From assembly GCF_018402175.1 (NCBI RefSeq), contig NZ_JAGYJK010000011.1, positions 1 to 64,000 on the forward strand: DNA of 64,000 bases. The letters run 5' to 3'. The notes under the pieces were generated by a model, which was given only the letters and a program-made list of their open reading frames with translations, had not been told where the DNA came from and did no database searches. The DNA comes from Yoonia sp. GTDB lineage: Bacteria; Pseudomonadota; Alphaproteobacteria; Rhodobacterales; Rhodobacteraceae. The position numbers were made by a program, and so were the translations under genes. How positions within the stretch are numbered: position 1 is the stretch's first letter; each line of letters opens with the position of its first letter. This document shows, in pieces, positions 28,107-38,701 of the stretch.

Positions 28107-30197
28107 TGCGCTGGTTGGTCCTGATCCTGCTGCTGCTGCCGCAGCTGGCGCGCGCGCAGAACGTGGCGACGCTGGTGGCGGATAGTGTCACGCTGTCCGC
28201 CGATGACCGGCTGATCGCCAGCGGCAATGTCGTGGCGTTTTTCGACGGTACCCGGCTGCGCGCCAGCCAGATCATCTATGACCGCAGCGCCGACCGGCTG
28301 ATCATCACCGGCCCGATCACCTTGCAGGATGCGGCGGGCGCAGTGCTGACCGCTGACAGTGGCGATCTGGACCCACGGCTGGAAAACGGCATCCTGCTGG
28401 GCGCGCGGATCGTGCTGGACCAGCAATTGCAATTGGCCGCCAACCAGATCGACCGGCGCGACGGGCGGTATCTGCAACTTTATCGCAGCACGGCGTCATC
28501 CTGCCGGGTCTGCGGCACCCGCGCGCCATTATGGGAAATCCGCGCTGAAAAGGTAACGCATGACACAGTGGAACAGCAGCTGTATTTCGAAAACGCGACC
28601 TTCCTTGTGCGCGGCCTGCCCTTGTTCTGGCTGCCCGCGATGCGCCTGCCTGATCCGACACAGGACCGCGCGACAGGGTTCTTGATCCCGCGCCAGCGCA
28701 GCACCAGCCAATTGGGCACCGGGATCAAGCTGCCCTATTTCATCACGCTGGGCGATCATGCCGATGTCACGCTGTCGCCCTATGTCTCGGCGCAGACGCG
28801 GACGCTGGAACTGGAACTGCGGCGCGCCTTTGCCAGCGGATCACTGGCGCTGCGCGGGGCGGTCAGCGACGACACGTTGCAGGACGATCTGCGGTCTTAT
28901 CTGTTCGCCAATGGCACGTTCCGCCTGCCCGACAATTACCTGCTGCAATTCAACGTCGAAACCGTCTCTGACAAAGCCTATCTGCTGGATTACGATTATG
29001 ACGACAAGGACCGGCTGGAAAGCGGGCTGAGCCTTGTACGCGTCACCGACACCAGCCTGAACGAATTGCGGTTCAGCTATTTCCAGACCCTGCGCGAGGT
29101 TGAAACCAACGCATCGCTGCCGCCGGTCATCGGAGAGGTGCGGCGCGAAGCCCGGATGCAGCCCAGTTTTGGTGGCGTCCTCAGCTATGCGACCAGCATT
29201 GATACCGCCTATCGCCCCGATACCACCGATGGCAGCGCGGGGCGTGATGTGACCCGCACGGGCGGGCGCGCGGATTGGCGGCGCGACTGGATTCTGCCGG
29301 GCGGGTTTGTGGCCACGGCACAGACCGGCCTGCGCGGCGATATCTATCAGGTGCGCGACGACAGCGCCTATCCCGGCACCGATCTGCGCCTTGTGCCCAG
29401 CGGCTTGGTCACTTTGCGCTGGCCACTGGCGCGGCAGGGTACGGTGCGGCATCTGATCGAACCCACGCTGACGCTCAGCTGGGCCGAGGTCCATGGCGCA
29501 TCCCCCCCCAACGAGGACAGCACCCGCAGCGAATTTGACCCCGCCAACCTGTTCGACCGCAGCCGTTTCACCGGGCAGGACGCGGTCGAAACCGGCACCC
29601 AATTGGCCGCAGGGCTGACATGGACACGGGTCGGACCGGCGGGCGGCGCGTCGTCGCTGACCTTCGGGCGGGTGTTTCGCAACCGCACGCAACCGGATTT
29701 CACGCCCTCATCCGGTCTGGACGGGACGGATTCGGATTGGCTGGTCTCGGGGCAATATACGACAGCAGGCGGGTTCCTGATCGAATTGCGCGGGCTGTTC
29801 GACGACGATATCGAAACCACCCGCACCGACGGCCGCGCCCGCTGGAGCAACGAGACGGCTTGCCATCGGGGCGACCTATATCTGGCAGGGGCGCGATGCG
29901 GCGGAAAACCGGTTCGACACGATTTCGGAATGGACGCTGGATAGCGGTTTCCAGCTGACCGAGACGCTGCGGATGTCGGCGGATGCGCGCTATAACGTGG
30001 CGGCTGACCGGCCGGTGCAGGCGGGCTTGGGTTTCACTTGGCAAAACGAATGTGTGACCCTCGCGGTTTCCGCCTCGCGCCGGTACACGGCATCCACTAG
30101 TGTTGATCCGACCACCACTTTTGGGCTAGTCGGGTCATTGGCGGGGTTTTCCGCCGGCCGGTCCGCCAAAGGCCCCGCCGCCCAATGCCGGCAATGA
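28106..30197 (+). CDS. lptD: LPS assembly outer membrane protein LptD, one frameshift
   Basis: A signal peptide (residues 1-17, ending LARAQ) precedes the OstA-like periplasmic domain (LSADDRLIASGNVVAFFDGT) and a Cys-containing linker (SSCRVCGTRAPLWEI near residue 132). The long beta-barrel follows. At about 29860 the frame shifts: the first frame ends at 29944, while the other reads AIGATYIWQGRDAAENRFDT and continues to 30197 with barrel strands (SADARYNVAADRPVQAGLGF). It inserts lipopolysaccharide in the outer membrane together with an LptE-like partner. The operon order lptF-lptG-lptD-surA is conserved. Confidence 0.88.
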
Positions 30198-30214
30198 CAA
30201 GAAAAGAGGACCGC

Positions 30215-31432
30215 ATGCGTGCATTTTCGACTTGGACAGCCGTTCTGGCGCTGGCGCTCGGCTTTGGCTACCCTGCCGCCGCGCAGAACCAGTTCGCCCC
30301 CGCGATCACGGTGAACGAACGCGTCATCACGCAATATGAACTGACCCAGCGCATTCGCCTGCTCGAGGTGTTTGGCACCCGTGGCGATATCGCGCAGGCC
30401 GCGCGTGACGCGCTGATCGCGGACCGGCTCAAGCAGCAGGAAACCGACCGCGTCGGGCTGAGCGTGCCGCCCGAGGCGATTACGGCTGCACTGGATGAAT
30501 TCGCGGGCCGTGCCGATATGGATCTGGCGCAATTCAACGCGATGCTGGCAGAGAACGGCGTCGATGCCGTCACTTTGCGCGATTTCGTCAGTATCGGCGT
30601 GACATGGCGTGAATATGTCCGCGCGCGGTTCAACCGCGAGGTCACCGTCACCGATGCCGATATCGCGCGCGCGCAGGGCCAGATCGGCCGCGCCACCAGC
30701 GAGATGGAAGTCTTGTTGAACGAAATCATCATCGCCGCCCCGCCAGAAATGGCCGAACGCGCCGCACAGGCCGCCGACCAGATCGCGCAGATGCGGTCCT
30801 TTGCCGATTTCGAGGCTGCCGCGCGGCAGGTGTCCGCGCTGCCGTCGCGCGACCAGGGCGGGCAGCTGGATTGGTTGCCGATTGCGAATTATCCGCCGCA
30901 ATTGCAAAGCCTGATCCTTGATCTGGACACGGGCGAAGTGACCGAACCGATCATGATCCCCAACGGGATCGCGCTGTTCCAGATGCGTGGCAAGCGCGAG
31001 GCGCGGCGCCCCGCTGCCCCCCCTGCCAGCATTGATTACGCCGCCTATTACATCGCCGGTGGCCGCAGTGATGCCGCCCTGCGCATCGCGCGCGATGTCG
31101 CCAATAATGTCGATACCTGCGATGATCTCTACGGTGTCGCGCGCAACCAGCCCGCCGAGGTGCTGGACCGCCGCGCCCTGCCGCCTGCCGAGATTGCACA
31201 AGATATCGCGCTCGAGCTCGCCCGGCTTGATCCGAATGAAGTGTCCACTAACCTCACGCGCGACAATGGCCAGACGCTGGTGTTCTTGATGCTGTGCCAG
31301 CGCAATGCGGCCGGTGCGGCAGAGACCGACCCGGAGGCCCTGAGAAACCAGATCCGCGGGCAGCGCCTGACGACGCTGGCCGATGCGCTGGTCGAGGATC
31401 TGCGCGCGCAGGCCGTGATCGTCGCACGATGA
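30215..31432 (+). CDS. surA: Periplasmic peptidyl-prolyl isomerase/chaperone SurA
   Basis: The ATG at 30215 (ribosome site AAGAGGA) opens a signal peptide ending at AAAQN near residue 24. It is followed by a SurA N-terminal domain (ITVNERVITQYELTQRIRLL) and a parvulin domain around residues 165-265 (SEMEVLLNEIIIAAPPEM, RDQGGQLDWLP). It chaperones outer membrane proteins including LptD, the preceding gene. An alternative ATG at 30185 would overlap lptD but gives no cleaner signal peptide. Confidence 0.88.
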   Translation: MRAFSTWTAVLALALGFGYPAAAQNQFAPAITVNERVITQYELTQRIRLLEVFGTRGDIAQAARDALIADRLKQQETDRVGLSVPPEAITAALDEFAGRADMDLAQFNAMLAENGVDAVTLRDFVSIGVTWREYVRARFNREVTVTDADIARAQGQIGRATSEMEVLLNEIIIAAPPEMAERAAQAADQIAQMRSFADFEAAARQVSALPSRDQGGQLDWLPIANYPPQLQSLILDLDTGEVTEPIMIPNGIALFQMRGKREARRPAAPPASIDYAAYYIAGGRSDAALRIARDVANNVDTCDDLYGVARNQPAEVLDRRALPPAEIAQDIALELARLDPNEVSTNLTRDNGQTLVFLMLCQRNAAGAAETDPEALRNQIRGQRLTTLADALVEDLRAQAVIVAR

Positions 31433-32445
31433 AACCCGTTGCCATCAGCTGCGGCGAACCGGCCGGGATCGGGCCGGAAGTCGCGGCCAAGGCTTGGGCT
31501 GTGCTGCGCCATGATCTGCCGATGGTCTGGATCGGCGATCCCGCCCATCTGCCAAGCGGCACGCCTTTGCGGGTGGTGGATGACCTGAACGCCATCACCC
31601 CCGATGCGATGGCCGTTCTGGCGCGCGATTTCGGCAGCCCCGCTGTCGCAGGCCAGCCCAACCCCACCCATGCCCAAGGGGTGATCGACGCGATTGCCAC
31701 GGGGGTGGATCTGGTGCGCTCCGGTCAGGCCAGTGCGATCTGTACCGCGCCGATCCACAAGGCCGCGCTGATCGCGGGGGCGGGTTTCGCCTATCCGGGC
31801 CATACCGAATATCTGGCGGCACTCGCAGGGGTGGACCGCGTGGTGATGATGCTGGCCTGCGAGGGGCTGCGCGTTGTGCCCGCGACGATCCACATCCCGC
31901 TGGCCGCGGTGCCGGAAACGCTGACGGCCTCATTGCTGACCGATACGATCCTGATCACCCATGCCGCCCTGCGCCGCCAGTTCGGCATTGCGGCCCCCCG
32001 CATCGCCGTGGCGGGGCTGAACCCGCATGCGGGCGAGGATGGCAAGATGGGTAGCGAGGAGATCGAGATGATCACTCCCGTGCTGGACGCTTTGCGCGCC
32101 GAAGGTTTGGATATTTCCGGCCCCCATTCTGCCGATACGATGTTTCATGCCGCAGCGCGCGCGCGCTATGACGTGGCGATCTGCATGTATCACGATCAGG
32201 CCCTGATCCCGATCAAGACCATTGATTTCGCGGGCGGCGTGAATGTCACGCTGGGCCTGCCGTTCATCCGCACCTCGCCTGATCATGGCACGGCATTTGA
32301 CATTGCGGGGCGCGGCATCGCGGACCCCGCGTCAATGATCGCGGCCTTGCGGCAAGCCGAGAGGATGGCGAAAAACTTTGATGCCTCCGGCGGGGATCAC
32401 CGTGATTTGCGGAAGGCAATTCACGGCGCTCGGAAGATGGCATGA
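31429..32445 (+). CDS. pdxA: 4-hydroxythreonine-4-phosphate dehydrogenase
   Basis: This 338-residue protein starts with an ATG overlapping the surA stop and reads [20 protein letters not shown]. Conserved blocks are STAPIHK-like [11 protein letters not shown] near residue 103, GHTEYLA near 124, and metal-binding [11 protein letters not shown] near 250. It acts in pyridoxal phosphate synthesis. The last 23 residues (from NFDASGGD) are translated from a copy of the dispersed repeat and are not part of the usual enzyme. Confidence 0.93.
   Translation: MKPVAISCGEPAGIGPEVAAKAWAVLRHDLPMVWIGDPAHLPSGTPLRVVDDLNAITPDAMAVLARDFGSPAVAGQPNPTHAQGVIDAIATGVDLVRSGQASAICTAPIHKAALIAGAGFAYPGHTEYLAALAGVDRVVMMLACEGLRVVPATIHIPLAAVPETLTASLLTDTILITHAALRRQFGIAAPRIAVAGLNPHAGEDGKMGSEEIEMITPVLDALRAEGLDISGPHSADTMFHAAARARYDVAICMYHDQALIPIKTIDFAGGVNVTLGLPFIRTSPDHGTAFDIAGRGIADPASMIAALRQAERMAKNFDASGGDHRDLRKAIHGARKMA
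32383..32440 (+). repeat. Dispersed repeat, copy 2, inside the pdxA 3' end
   Basis: GCCTCCGGCGGGGAT (32383-32397) and GCTCGGAAGATGG (32428-32440) are the two halves of the repeat, separated by 30 extra bases. The element is read as the last codons of pdxA and supplies the bases just before the rsmA start. Confidence 0.75.
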
Positions 32446-33287
32446 GCGGGATTGATGACCTGCCGCCACTGCGCGATGTGATTGCGCGGCATGACCTTGC
32501 GGCGAAAAAGTCTTTGGGCCAGAATTTTCTGCTCGATCTGAACCTGACCGCCCGCATCGCGCGGCTGGCGGGGGATCTGGCGGGGGCGGATGTTCTGGAA
32601 ATCGGCCCCGGCCCCGGTGGTTTGACGCGCGGCTTGCTGGCGTCCGGTGCGCGCCGGGTGCTGGCGATTGAAAAAGACCCCCGCTGCCTGCCCGCCCTGG
32701 CCGAGATTGCCGCGGCCTATCCGGGCCGTTTGCAGGTGATCGAGGGCGATGCGCTGGCCATTGATCCGCTGGAATACCTGCAAGCCCCGATCAAGGTGGC
32801 CGCCAACCTGCCCTATAATGTCGGGACAGAATTGCTGGTGCGCTGGCTGACGCCGCAGGTCTGGCCGCCGTTCTGGGACAGCCTGACCCTGATGTTCCAG
32901 CGCGAGGTCGCCGAACGGATCGTGGCCCAGCCGGGGGGCAAGGCTTACGGGCGGCTGGCGCTGCTGGCGCAATGGCGCGCGGATGCGAAAATCGTCATGA
33001 ACCTGCCGCCAGAGGTGTTCAGCCCGCCGCCCAAGGTGCATTCGGCGGTGGTCCATCTGACCGCCCTGCCCGCGCCGCGCTATCCCGCTGACCCTGCTGT
33101 GCTGAACATGGTGGTGGCTGCCGCATTCAACCAGCGGCGCAAGATGCTGCGGTCCGCATTAAAATCCGTCAGCCCCGTGATCGAGGATCATTTGCACGAG
33201 GTCGGCATCAAGCCAACAGAGCGCGCCGAACAGGTCGGGCTGGAGGCGTTTTGCGCGCTGGCGCGCAGCCTGAAAGCCGCGCGCTAG
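32442..33287 (+). CDS. rsmA: 16S rRNA (adenine1518/1519-N6)-dimethyltransferase
   Basis: 281 residues, with the start overlapping the pdxA stop (ATGA). [11 protein letters not shown] near residue 22 and the SAM-binding [12 protein letters not shown] near residue 50 are characteristic of KsgA/RsmA, as is the catalytic [11 protein letters not shown] near residue 126. It dimethylates two adenines at the 3' end of 16S rRNA. The pdxA-rsmA pairing is a standard bacterial arrangement. Confidence 0.95.
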   Translation: MSGIDDLPPLRDVIARHDLAAKKSLGQNFLLDLNLTARIARLAGDLAGADVLEIGPGPGGLTRGLLASGARRVLAIEKDPRCLPALAEIAAAYPGRLQVIEGDALAIDPLEYLQAPIKVAANLPYNVGTELLVRWLTPQVWPPFWDSLTLMFQREVAERIVAQPGGKAYGRLALLAQWRADAKIVMNLPPEVFSPPPKVHSAVVHLTALPAPRYPADPAVLNMVVAAAFNQRRKMLRSALKSVSPVIEDHLHEVGIKPTERAEQVGLEAFCALARSLKAAR

Positions 33288-33290
33288 ACC

Positions 33291-33836
33291 CTATTCGGCG
33301 GCTTCGGGCGTTGTTGCAGCGCCATCGCGGTTGTCGGGGCGCGGCTTGCGCGGGGCGCGGGGTTTGCGCGCGCGCTGTTGCGGCTTTTCTTCGGGGGTTT
33401 CGACCAGACCGGAATCAGGATCCTGCGCGCCCAGATCATCGGTTTCGCGCGGATCGGGCCGCTGGTCGGCGACGGGCTGGTCATTGCCGGCCTGTTCCTG
33501 CGCCTGCATCCGGTCGTTGCGTTCCTTGTCGCGTTCGGCCTGCCGTTCGCGGTTCTGTGCTTCGAGTTCGTCGCGGCGCTGGTCAACCTCGCGCTGCGCT
33601 TCGGCCAGAAGACGGGTGTAATGTTCGGCATGCTGGGCAAAGTTTTCCGCATTCACCCGGTCGTTGGACAATTGCGCATCGCGGTGCAGCTGGTTGTATT
33701 TTTCAATGATCTGCTGCGGTGTGCCGCGCACCTTGCCATCGGGACCGGAGCTTTCGAAAACCCGGTTGATGATGTTTCCGCCCGAAGGACGTGGCGTGCG
33801 GTTCTTGTTCCGCGACCGTGACTTGGATGATCTCAT
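33291..33836 (-). CDS. DUF4167 domain-containing protein
   Basis: About 181 residues. The start at 33836 gives MRSSKSRSRNKNRTPRPSGG, then NRVFESSGPDGKVRGTPQQI. This is the conserved DUF4167 block found in alphaproteobacteria. The rest is a Gln/Glu/Arg-rich helical and disordered tail ending in KPRAPRKPRPDNRD, very basic, as in RNA-binding proteins. It lies downstream of prfA-prmC on the same strand and converges 3 bases from rsmA. Function is unknown. Confidence 0.85.
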   Translation of the reverse strand: MRSSKSRSRNKNRTPRPSGGNIINRVFESSGPDGKVRGTPQQIIEKYNQLHRDAQLSNDRVNAENFAQHAEHYTRLLAEAQREVDQRRDELEAQNRERQAERDKERNDRMQAQEQAGNDQPVADQRPDPRETDDLGAQDPDSGLVETPEEKPQQRARKPRAPRKPRPDNRDGAATTPEAAE

Positions 33837-34048
33837 TGATATGCTTTCGAGCCTTTGGCAGACCTTGCGCTGGCGCTGTATCGCGCAGCGGCGCGTCATT
33901 GATGTGGTGGCCTTGGAATGTTTTGGCAACTGATCGGAGAGAGATTAATACTCTCGTACCCATCCGATACACCGCACTAAGCATGGCAGGCCGGGCAAGA
34001 CAAGTCAAAATTGCCGCAACTGCCCAGATTAGCGGTCAAGCGCCGCGA

Positions 34049-34882
34049 TCAGGCCGCAGCAGCGCCCCAGCGCCCCGCGATCCCGCGGTCGCGTCCGTCC
34101 AGATCGGGGATCACGCGCAGGTCGGTGAACCCCGCCGCGCGGAACAGGGCGCTGACCGCTGACGCCTGTGTCGGCCCGATTTCCACGATCAGCCGACCGC
34201 CCGGTGCCAGATGCGCCCCTGCCCCCGCCGCGATGATCCGGTAGCACGACAGCCCGTCGGCCCCATCGGTCAGGGCCAGATGCGGCTCGTGCAGGCGCAC
34301 CTCGGGTTGCAGGCCGGCCATTTCAGCCGCGGCGATATAAGGCGGGTTCGACACGATCAGATCAAAGCTGCCAGTGACGGCGCCGAACCAGTCGGACCTG
34401 ACCAATGTCGCGCGCTGATCCAGCCCAAGCGCGCTGCGGTTGCGCGCCGCCACCGCCAATGCGGCATCCGACAGATCAACCCCCACCCCTGTCGCCTGCG
34501 CACGCGCCGCCAGCAGCGACAACAAGATGCAGCCCGATCCGGTGCCAAGGTCCAGAACACGCATGAAAGGGTCTGCCAAAGCCGCCGCCACGATGGATTC
34601 GGTGTCAGGGCGCGGGTCCAGCACATCAGGCGTCACGATGAAGCGGTGGTCATAAAAATCGCGGTAGCCCAGCAGATGCGACAGGGGCGCGCGCGCGGCC
34701 CTGCGCGCCACCAGCGCGGCAAACGCTGCGCTATCCCCCGCCACATGCGCCCAGATCAGGCGCGATTCGTGACCGGGGTCCCCGACCCCGGCTGCCGCAA
34801 GCTGTGCCTGACCCTGATCCATGGCAGCCCGATCCGCCGCCACCATATCCCAGAACCGCCCGCCTGCGAAAAACCCGCTCAC
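34049..34882 (-). CDS. prmC: Release factor glutamine methyltransferase
   Basis: 277 residues. SAM-binding [20 protein letters not shown] lies near residue 112, and the catalytic [11 protein letters not shown] near residue 180 identifies PrmC. It methylates the Gln of the GGQ motif in release factors. The start overlaps the prfA stop by 4 bases, so the enzyme and its substrate are made together. Confidence 0.93.
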   Translation of the reverse strand: MSGFFAGGRFWDMVAADRAAMDQGQAQLAAAGVGDPGHESRLIWAHVAGDSAAFAALVARRAARAPLSHLLGYRDFYDHRFIVTPDVLDPRPDTESIVAAALADPFMRVLDLGTGSGCILLSLLAARAQATGVGVDLSDAALAVAARNRSALGLDQRATLVRSDWFGAVTGSFDLIVSNPPYIAAAEMAGLQPEVRLHEPHLALTDGADGLSCYRIIAAGAGAHLAPGGRLIVEIGPTQASAVSALFRAAGFTDLRVIPDLDGRDRGIAGRWGAAAA

Positions 34883-35934
34883 GCGCCCATCTCGGCCAAA
34901 AGTGCCGCCTGTGCCTCGGATTGCAGCGCGTCGATGATCGCATCCAGATCGCCCGCCATCACCTGCCCCAGCGAATAAAGTGTGAGGTTGATCCGGTGAT
35001 CGGTCAGCCGCCCTTGAGGAAAATTATAGGTGCGGATGCGTTCCGACCGATCGCCAGAGCCCACCTGCGCCTTGCGGTCGGCGGATCGTTCGCCGTCGAT
35101 CCGCTGGCGTTCCAGATCGAACAGCCGCGTTTTCAGCACCTGCATCGCGATCTCGCGGTTGCGGTGCTGCGATTTTTCCGCGCTGACCACGATCAAGCCG
35201 GTGGGAATATGCAAGATCCGCACCGCCGAATCGGTGGTGTTGACATGCTGGCCGCCCGATCCGCTGGCGCGCATCGTATCAATACGCAGGTCACCCGGGT
35301 TGATCTGGATATCGACATCCTGCGCCTCGGGCAGCACGGCGACGGTGGCGGCGGATGTATGGATGCGCCCGCCGCTTTCGGTTTCGGGCACGCGCTGGAC
35401 ACGGTGAACACCGCTTTCGTATTTCAGCCGGGCAAAGACGCCTTCGCCCGCGACACGCGCCACAACTTCCTTGATTCCGCCCAATTCGGTCTGGCTCTGT
35501 TCCAGGATTTCGAACCGCCAGCCCATGTTTTCGGCATAGCGTTGATACATCCGCAGCAGATCGCCGGCAAAAAGCGATGCCTCGTCCCCGCCGGTGCCGG
35601 GGCGGATTTCCAGCAAGGCAGGGCGCGCATCGGCGGCGTCCTTGGGCAACAACGCCAGCTGCACGGCATGTTCGGATGCGGCCAGCGCGGCCTTCAGCTC
35701 TGGCAATTCTTCTTCGGCCAGCGCGCGCATTTCGGGGTCTTTCAGCAGCGCCTGCGTATCAGCGATCTGCGCCAACAGGTCCTTATAGGCAGTCACCGTA
35801 TCCACCACGGGGCGCAATTCGGCATATTCACGCCCAAGGGACGCGATATCGCCGCCATGGGCGGCATCCGACATCTTGGCTTCCAGAAACCGGAAACGGT
35901 CGATGATCTGTTCGATTTTGTCAGCGGCTATCAT
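34879..35934 (-). CDS. prfA: Peptide chain release factor 1
   Basis: 351 residues. The peptidyl-tRNA hydrolysis motif [17 protein letters not shown] lies near residue 225. The release-factor domain ([20 protein letters not shown] near 115) and the N-terminal helical domain are complete. RF1 reads UAA and UAG. It is followed by prmC and preceded 18 bases upstream by a DUF1499 gene on the same strand. Confidence 0.94.
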   Translation of the reverse strand: MIAADKIEQIIDRFRFLEAKMSDAAHGGDIASLGREYAELRPVVDTVTAYKDLLAQIADTQALLKDPEMRALAEEELPELKAALAASEHAVQLALLPKDAADARPALLEIRPGTGGDEASLFAGDLLRMYQRYAENMGWRFEILEQSQTELGGIKEVVARVAGEGVFARLKYESGVHRVQRVPETESGGRIHTSAATVAVLPEAQDVDIQINPGDLRIDTMRASGSGGQHVNTTDSAVRILHIPTGLIVVSAEKSQHRNREIAMQVLKTRLFDLERQRIDGERSADRKAQVGSGDRSERIRTYNFPQGRLTDHRINLTLYSLGQVMAGDLDAIIDALQSEAQAALLAEMGA

Positions 35935-35952
35935 GGCGCCCCGATTGGCCGA

Positions 35953-36399
35953 TCAAGGTGTCGCGGTCAAGGGGCCAAGCTGGTCCAGCCAGTCCCGCAC
36001 CCGCGCGCGGTTAACCCCCATATCCGACTGACCAAAGGTCAGACGGGCATGGATCACCAAAAGATCGCCCTGCATGGCAACGGTCGTATGATCGGGAAAA
36101 CCCCACAGCAGCGACCGTGTCTGATAGGTGATCATCCCCTCATCCACGCTGCCCGCAATGACCCGCGTGCGCGGCGTGGCGCGCGCGATGGCGTCCAGTG
36201 CGGCCAGTACCTGCGCCGCATCGGCGGTGATCGGGCGGACCGCGATGAACCCGCCAGCGGCCATCACATCGCCCGAAGATGCAACCGCGGCGATCTGATG
36301 CCAACGCGCGACATCGGTCGGCGCAAGACGCACATAGGCCATCAGCCCAAGGATCACGATGCCCAGAACCACCAAGGCGCGGACCAAGAGGGTCAGCAT
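35953..36399 (-). CDS. DUF1499 domain-containing membrane protein
   Basis: About 148 residues from ATG 36399; a longer start at 36438 adds 13 unconvincing residues. One N-terminal membrane segment (MLTLLVRALVVLGIVILGLM) is followed by the DUF1499 domain with VIAGSVDEGMITYQTRSLLW and RLTFGQSDMGVNRARVRDWL. The family is common in alphaproteobacteria; the role is unknown. It is located upstream of prfA and likely co-transcribed. Confidence 0.82.
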   Translation of the reverse strand: MLTLLVRALVVLGIVILGLMAYVRLAPTDVARWHQIAAVASSGDVMAAGGFIAVRPITADAAQVLAALDAIARATPRTRVIAGSVDEGMITYQTRSLLWGFPDHTTVAMQGDLLVIHARLTFGQSDMGVNRARVRDWLDQLGPLTATP

Positions 36400-36460
36400 C
36401 AGACAGCACTTTGCGCCATGGCCACAGGGCACAGGCATCCAGTACAGATAGAAAAGAACA

Positions 36461-37429
36461 TCACTTTTTCCTTTTGTTCCAAAGCGTCAGACAGCAAAGC
36501 TCCATCGCGACATGCGCACCGGCAATCGCCGTGGCCCCGGTGGTGTCATAAGGCGGCGAGACTTCGACAACATCCCCACCCACCATATTGATCCCCGCCA
36601 GATCACGCAAAATCGCTGCCGCCTGCCAACTGGCCAACCCGCCCCAGACCGGCGTGCCGGTACCGGGCGCAAAGGCAGGGTCCAGCGCGTCGATGTCAAA
36701 GGTGACATAGGCCGGATGATCCCCCACGATCCCGCGCACCTCGGCGGCGACATCCGCCGCGCGGCGTTCATGGCAGGCGCGCGCATCAATATAGCGCATG
36801 CCCAGATAATCATCGCACTCGGTGCGGATACCGATCTGGACCGACCGTGCCGGATCGACCAGCCCCAGCTTGACCGCCTTGTACATGAAGGTGCCATGAT
36901 CGATCCGCGCCATATCATCATCAACCCACAGGTCGGAATGTGCATCGAACTGGATCACCGACAAAGGCCCGTATTTGGCCGCATAGGCCCGCAAAATCGG
37001 CAGGGTGATGAAATGATCGCCACCCAAGGTCACGCTGGCCGCCCCTGCCCCCAGAATCCGCGCGATATGCGCCTCGACCAACGCCGGCACGCCCGCCACA
37101 TTGGCATAATCAAAGGCCATATCGCCGTAATCGACGATGGAAAATTCCGACAAAGGATCAAACCCGTCCCAGCCATAAGGCGGATCATAGGGCTGCAAAC
37201 ACGACGCCTCGCGGATCGCGCGGGGCCCAAAACGCGCACCGGGCCTGTGCGTGACCGCCTGATCAAACGGCACGCCGGTCACCGCCAGATCGACACCACT
37301 CAGGTCCTTGGTATAGGCGCGGCGCAAAAACGACACCGCCCCGCCAAAGGCATTCTCAAACGCCAGACCGCGCCGGTCCTGCCGTGTAAAGGCCAGATCA
37401 ACCTGCCCTTTCGCATCTTCCAAAGCCAT
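36461..37429 (-). CDS. speB: Agmatinase (ureohydrolase family)
   Basis: 322 residues. The binuclear manganese site residues are visible: LGGDHFITLP near residue 152, QFDAHSDLW near 178 and VTFDIDALDPAFAPGTGTPV near 262. This is the arginase/agmatinase fold, and the length and motifs fit agmatinase, which makes putrescine and urea from agmatine. A related ureohydrolase substrate cannot be excluded. A dispersed repeat lies directly upstream. Confidence 0.87.
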   Translation of the reverse strand: MALEDAKGQVDLAFTRQDRRGLAFENAFGGAVSFLRRAYTKDLSGVDLAVTGVPFDQAVTHRPGARFGPRAIREASCLQPYDPPYGWDGFDPLSEFSIVDYGDMAFDYANVAGVPALVEAHIARILGAGAASVTLGGDHFITLPILRAYAAKYGPLSVIQFDAHSDLWVDDDMARIDHGTFMYKAVKLGLVDPARSVQIGIRTECDDYLGMRYIDARACHERRAADVAAEVRGIVGDHPAYVTFDIDALDPAFAPGTGTPVWGGLASWQAAAILRDLAGINMVGGDVVEVSPPYDTTGATAIAGAHVAMELCCLTLWNKRKK

Positions 37430-37437
37430 TCTTCACA

Positions 37438-37478
37438 CCTTCTTATTTCCAAAAATACTCCCGCCGGAGGCATCAAAG
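37438..37478 (-). repeat. Dispersed repeat, copy 3 (reverse)
   Basis: On the reverse strand this reads GATGCCTCCGGCGGGAGTAT followed by TTTTGGAAATAAGAAG. This variant has GGAAATAAGAAG in place of GGCTCGGAAGATG. It fills the gap between the M20 hydrolase gene and speB. Confidence 0.75.
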
Positions 37479-37481
37479 GTA

Positions 37482-38639
37482 TCACGCCACAGGCAAGGCA
37501 CGCTCGACCACGCGGGCAAAGAACGACGCACCCACAGGCGACAGCGCATCATCGAAATCATATCCCGGATGATGCAGCCCCGCCGTATCGCCATTGCCCA
37601 CAAACAGATAGGCCCCGGGGCGCTGGTTCAGCATGTAGGCGAAATCCTCGGCCCCCATTTCAGGCGCGGCATCCGCGACGACATCGGATGAAATCTCGCG
37701 CGCGACTGCGGCGGCAAAGGCGGTCTTGTCGGGATCATTGACTGTCGCAGGATAACCGATCTCGTAATCCAGCGTCGCCGTGACGCCATAGGCTGCGGCC
37801 TGCCCTGCCACGATCCCCGCCAGACGGTCCCTGACCATGGCCTGCACCGCGGGATCGAATGTGCGCACCGTGCCGTTGATATAGCCCGTGTCGGGGATCA
37901 CGTTATCCACCGTGCCAGTGTGGATCTGCGTGACCGAGACGACCAGCTGGTCAAAGGTGAAATGGTTGCGGCTGACGATGGTCTGGATCGCGCTGACGAT
38001 CCCGACACAGGCGACCACCGGATCAGCGGTGTCATGCGGCATAGCCCCGTGCCCGCCGCGCCCCTGCACATGGATATGGAACGTGTCAACGGCGGCCATG
38101 ATCGGGCCGGGGGTGGTGTAAAACGCCCCCAGAGCCGTGCCGGGGGCATTGTGCAGGGCGTAAACCTCGGCCACGTCGAAACGATCAAGGATGCCTGCAT
38201 TGACCATGACCTCGGCCCCGCCACCGGCCTCTTCGGCGGGCTGGAAAATCAGCGCAACACGGCCTGCAAAATTGCGTGTCTCGGCCAGATATTTCGCAGC
38301 GCCCAGCAACATGGTCGTATGCCCGTCATGGCCGCAGGCATGCATCGCGCCCTTGACGGTGGATGCGTAATCCAGCCCCGTCACCTCCTCCATCGGCAGC
38401 GCATCCATATCGGCACGCAGCCCGATGGTGCGCCCCGCGCCCTGCCCGTTGATGATGGCGACGATCCCGCTGGTGGCGATGCCTTCATGGATTTCATCCA
38501 CCCCGAAATCCCGCAGCTTTTGCGCGACAAAGGCCGCCGTTTGGTGGCAATCGAATTGCAATTCGGGATGCGCATGCAGATGCCTGCGCCAGCCTGTCAT
38601 TTCTGCGGTGAAATCGGCAATACGGTTGATGACGGGCAT
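37482..38639 (-). CDS. M20 family amidohydrolase (hippurate hydrolase type)
   Basis: About 385 residues from the ATG at 38639, which has AAGGAAAG upstream; an earlier in-frame ATG at 38702 lacks this. Metal ligands appear in RRHLHAHPELQF near residue 20, MHACGHDGHTTM near 103, and FQPAEEAGGGAE near 133. The dimerisation domain (GRGGHGAMPHDTADPV) follows. These enzymes hydrolyse N-acyl amino acids; the exact substrate is unknown. It is divergent from mazG. Confidence 0.88.
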   Translation of the reverse strand: MPVINRIADFTAEMTGWRRHLHAHPELQFDCHQTAAFVAQKLRDFGVDEIHEGIATSGIVAIINGQGAGRTIGLRADMDALPMEEVTGLDYASTVKGAMHACGHDGHTTMLLGAAKYLAETRNFAGRVALIFQPAEEAGGGAEVMVNAGILDRFDVAEVYALHNAPGTALGAFYTTPGPIMAAVDTFHIHVQGRGGHGAMPHDTADPVVACVGIVSAIQTIVSRNHFTFDQLVVSVTQIHTGTVDNVIPDTGYINGTVRTFDPAVQAMVRDRLAGIVAGQAAAYGVTATLDYEIGYPATVNDPDKTAFAAAVAREISSDVVADAAPEMGAEDFAYMLNQRPGAYLFVGNGDTAGLHHPGYDFDDALSPVGASFFARVVERALPVA

Positions 38640-38701
38640 GGGATGGTGCTTTCCTTGACTTGGCAATAGGGTCAGTTGATCCCAAGTTGAAGGTGGCTGC
38701 A

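Noticed and set aside
34804-36591. Long forward open frame (595 codons) opposite prmC, prfA and the DUF1499 gene
   Set aside because: It is antisense to well-identified genes, is rich in His, Arg, Gln and Pro, and resembles no family. GC-rich codons on the other strand create such open frames.
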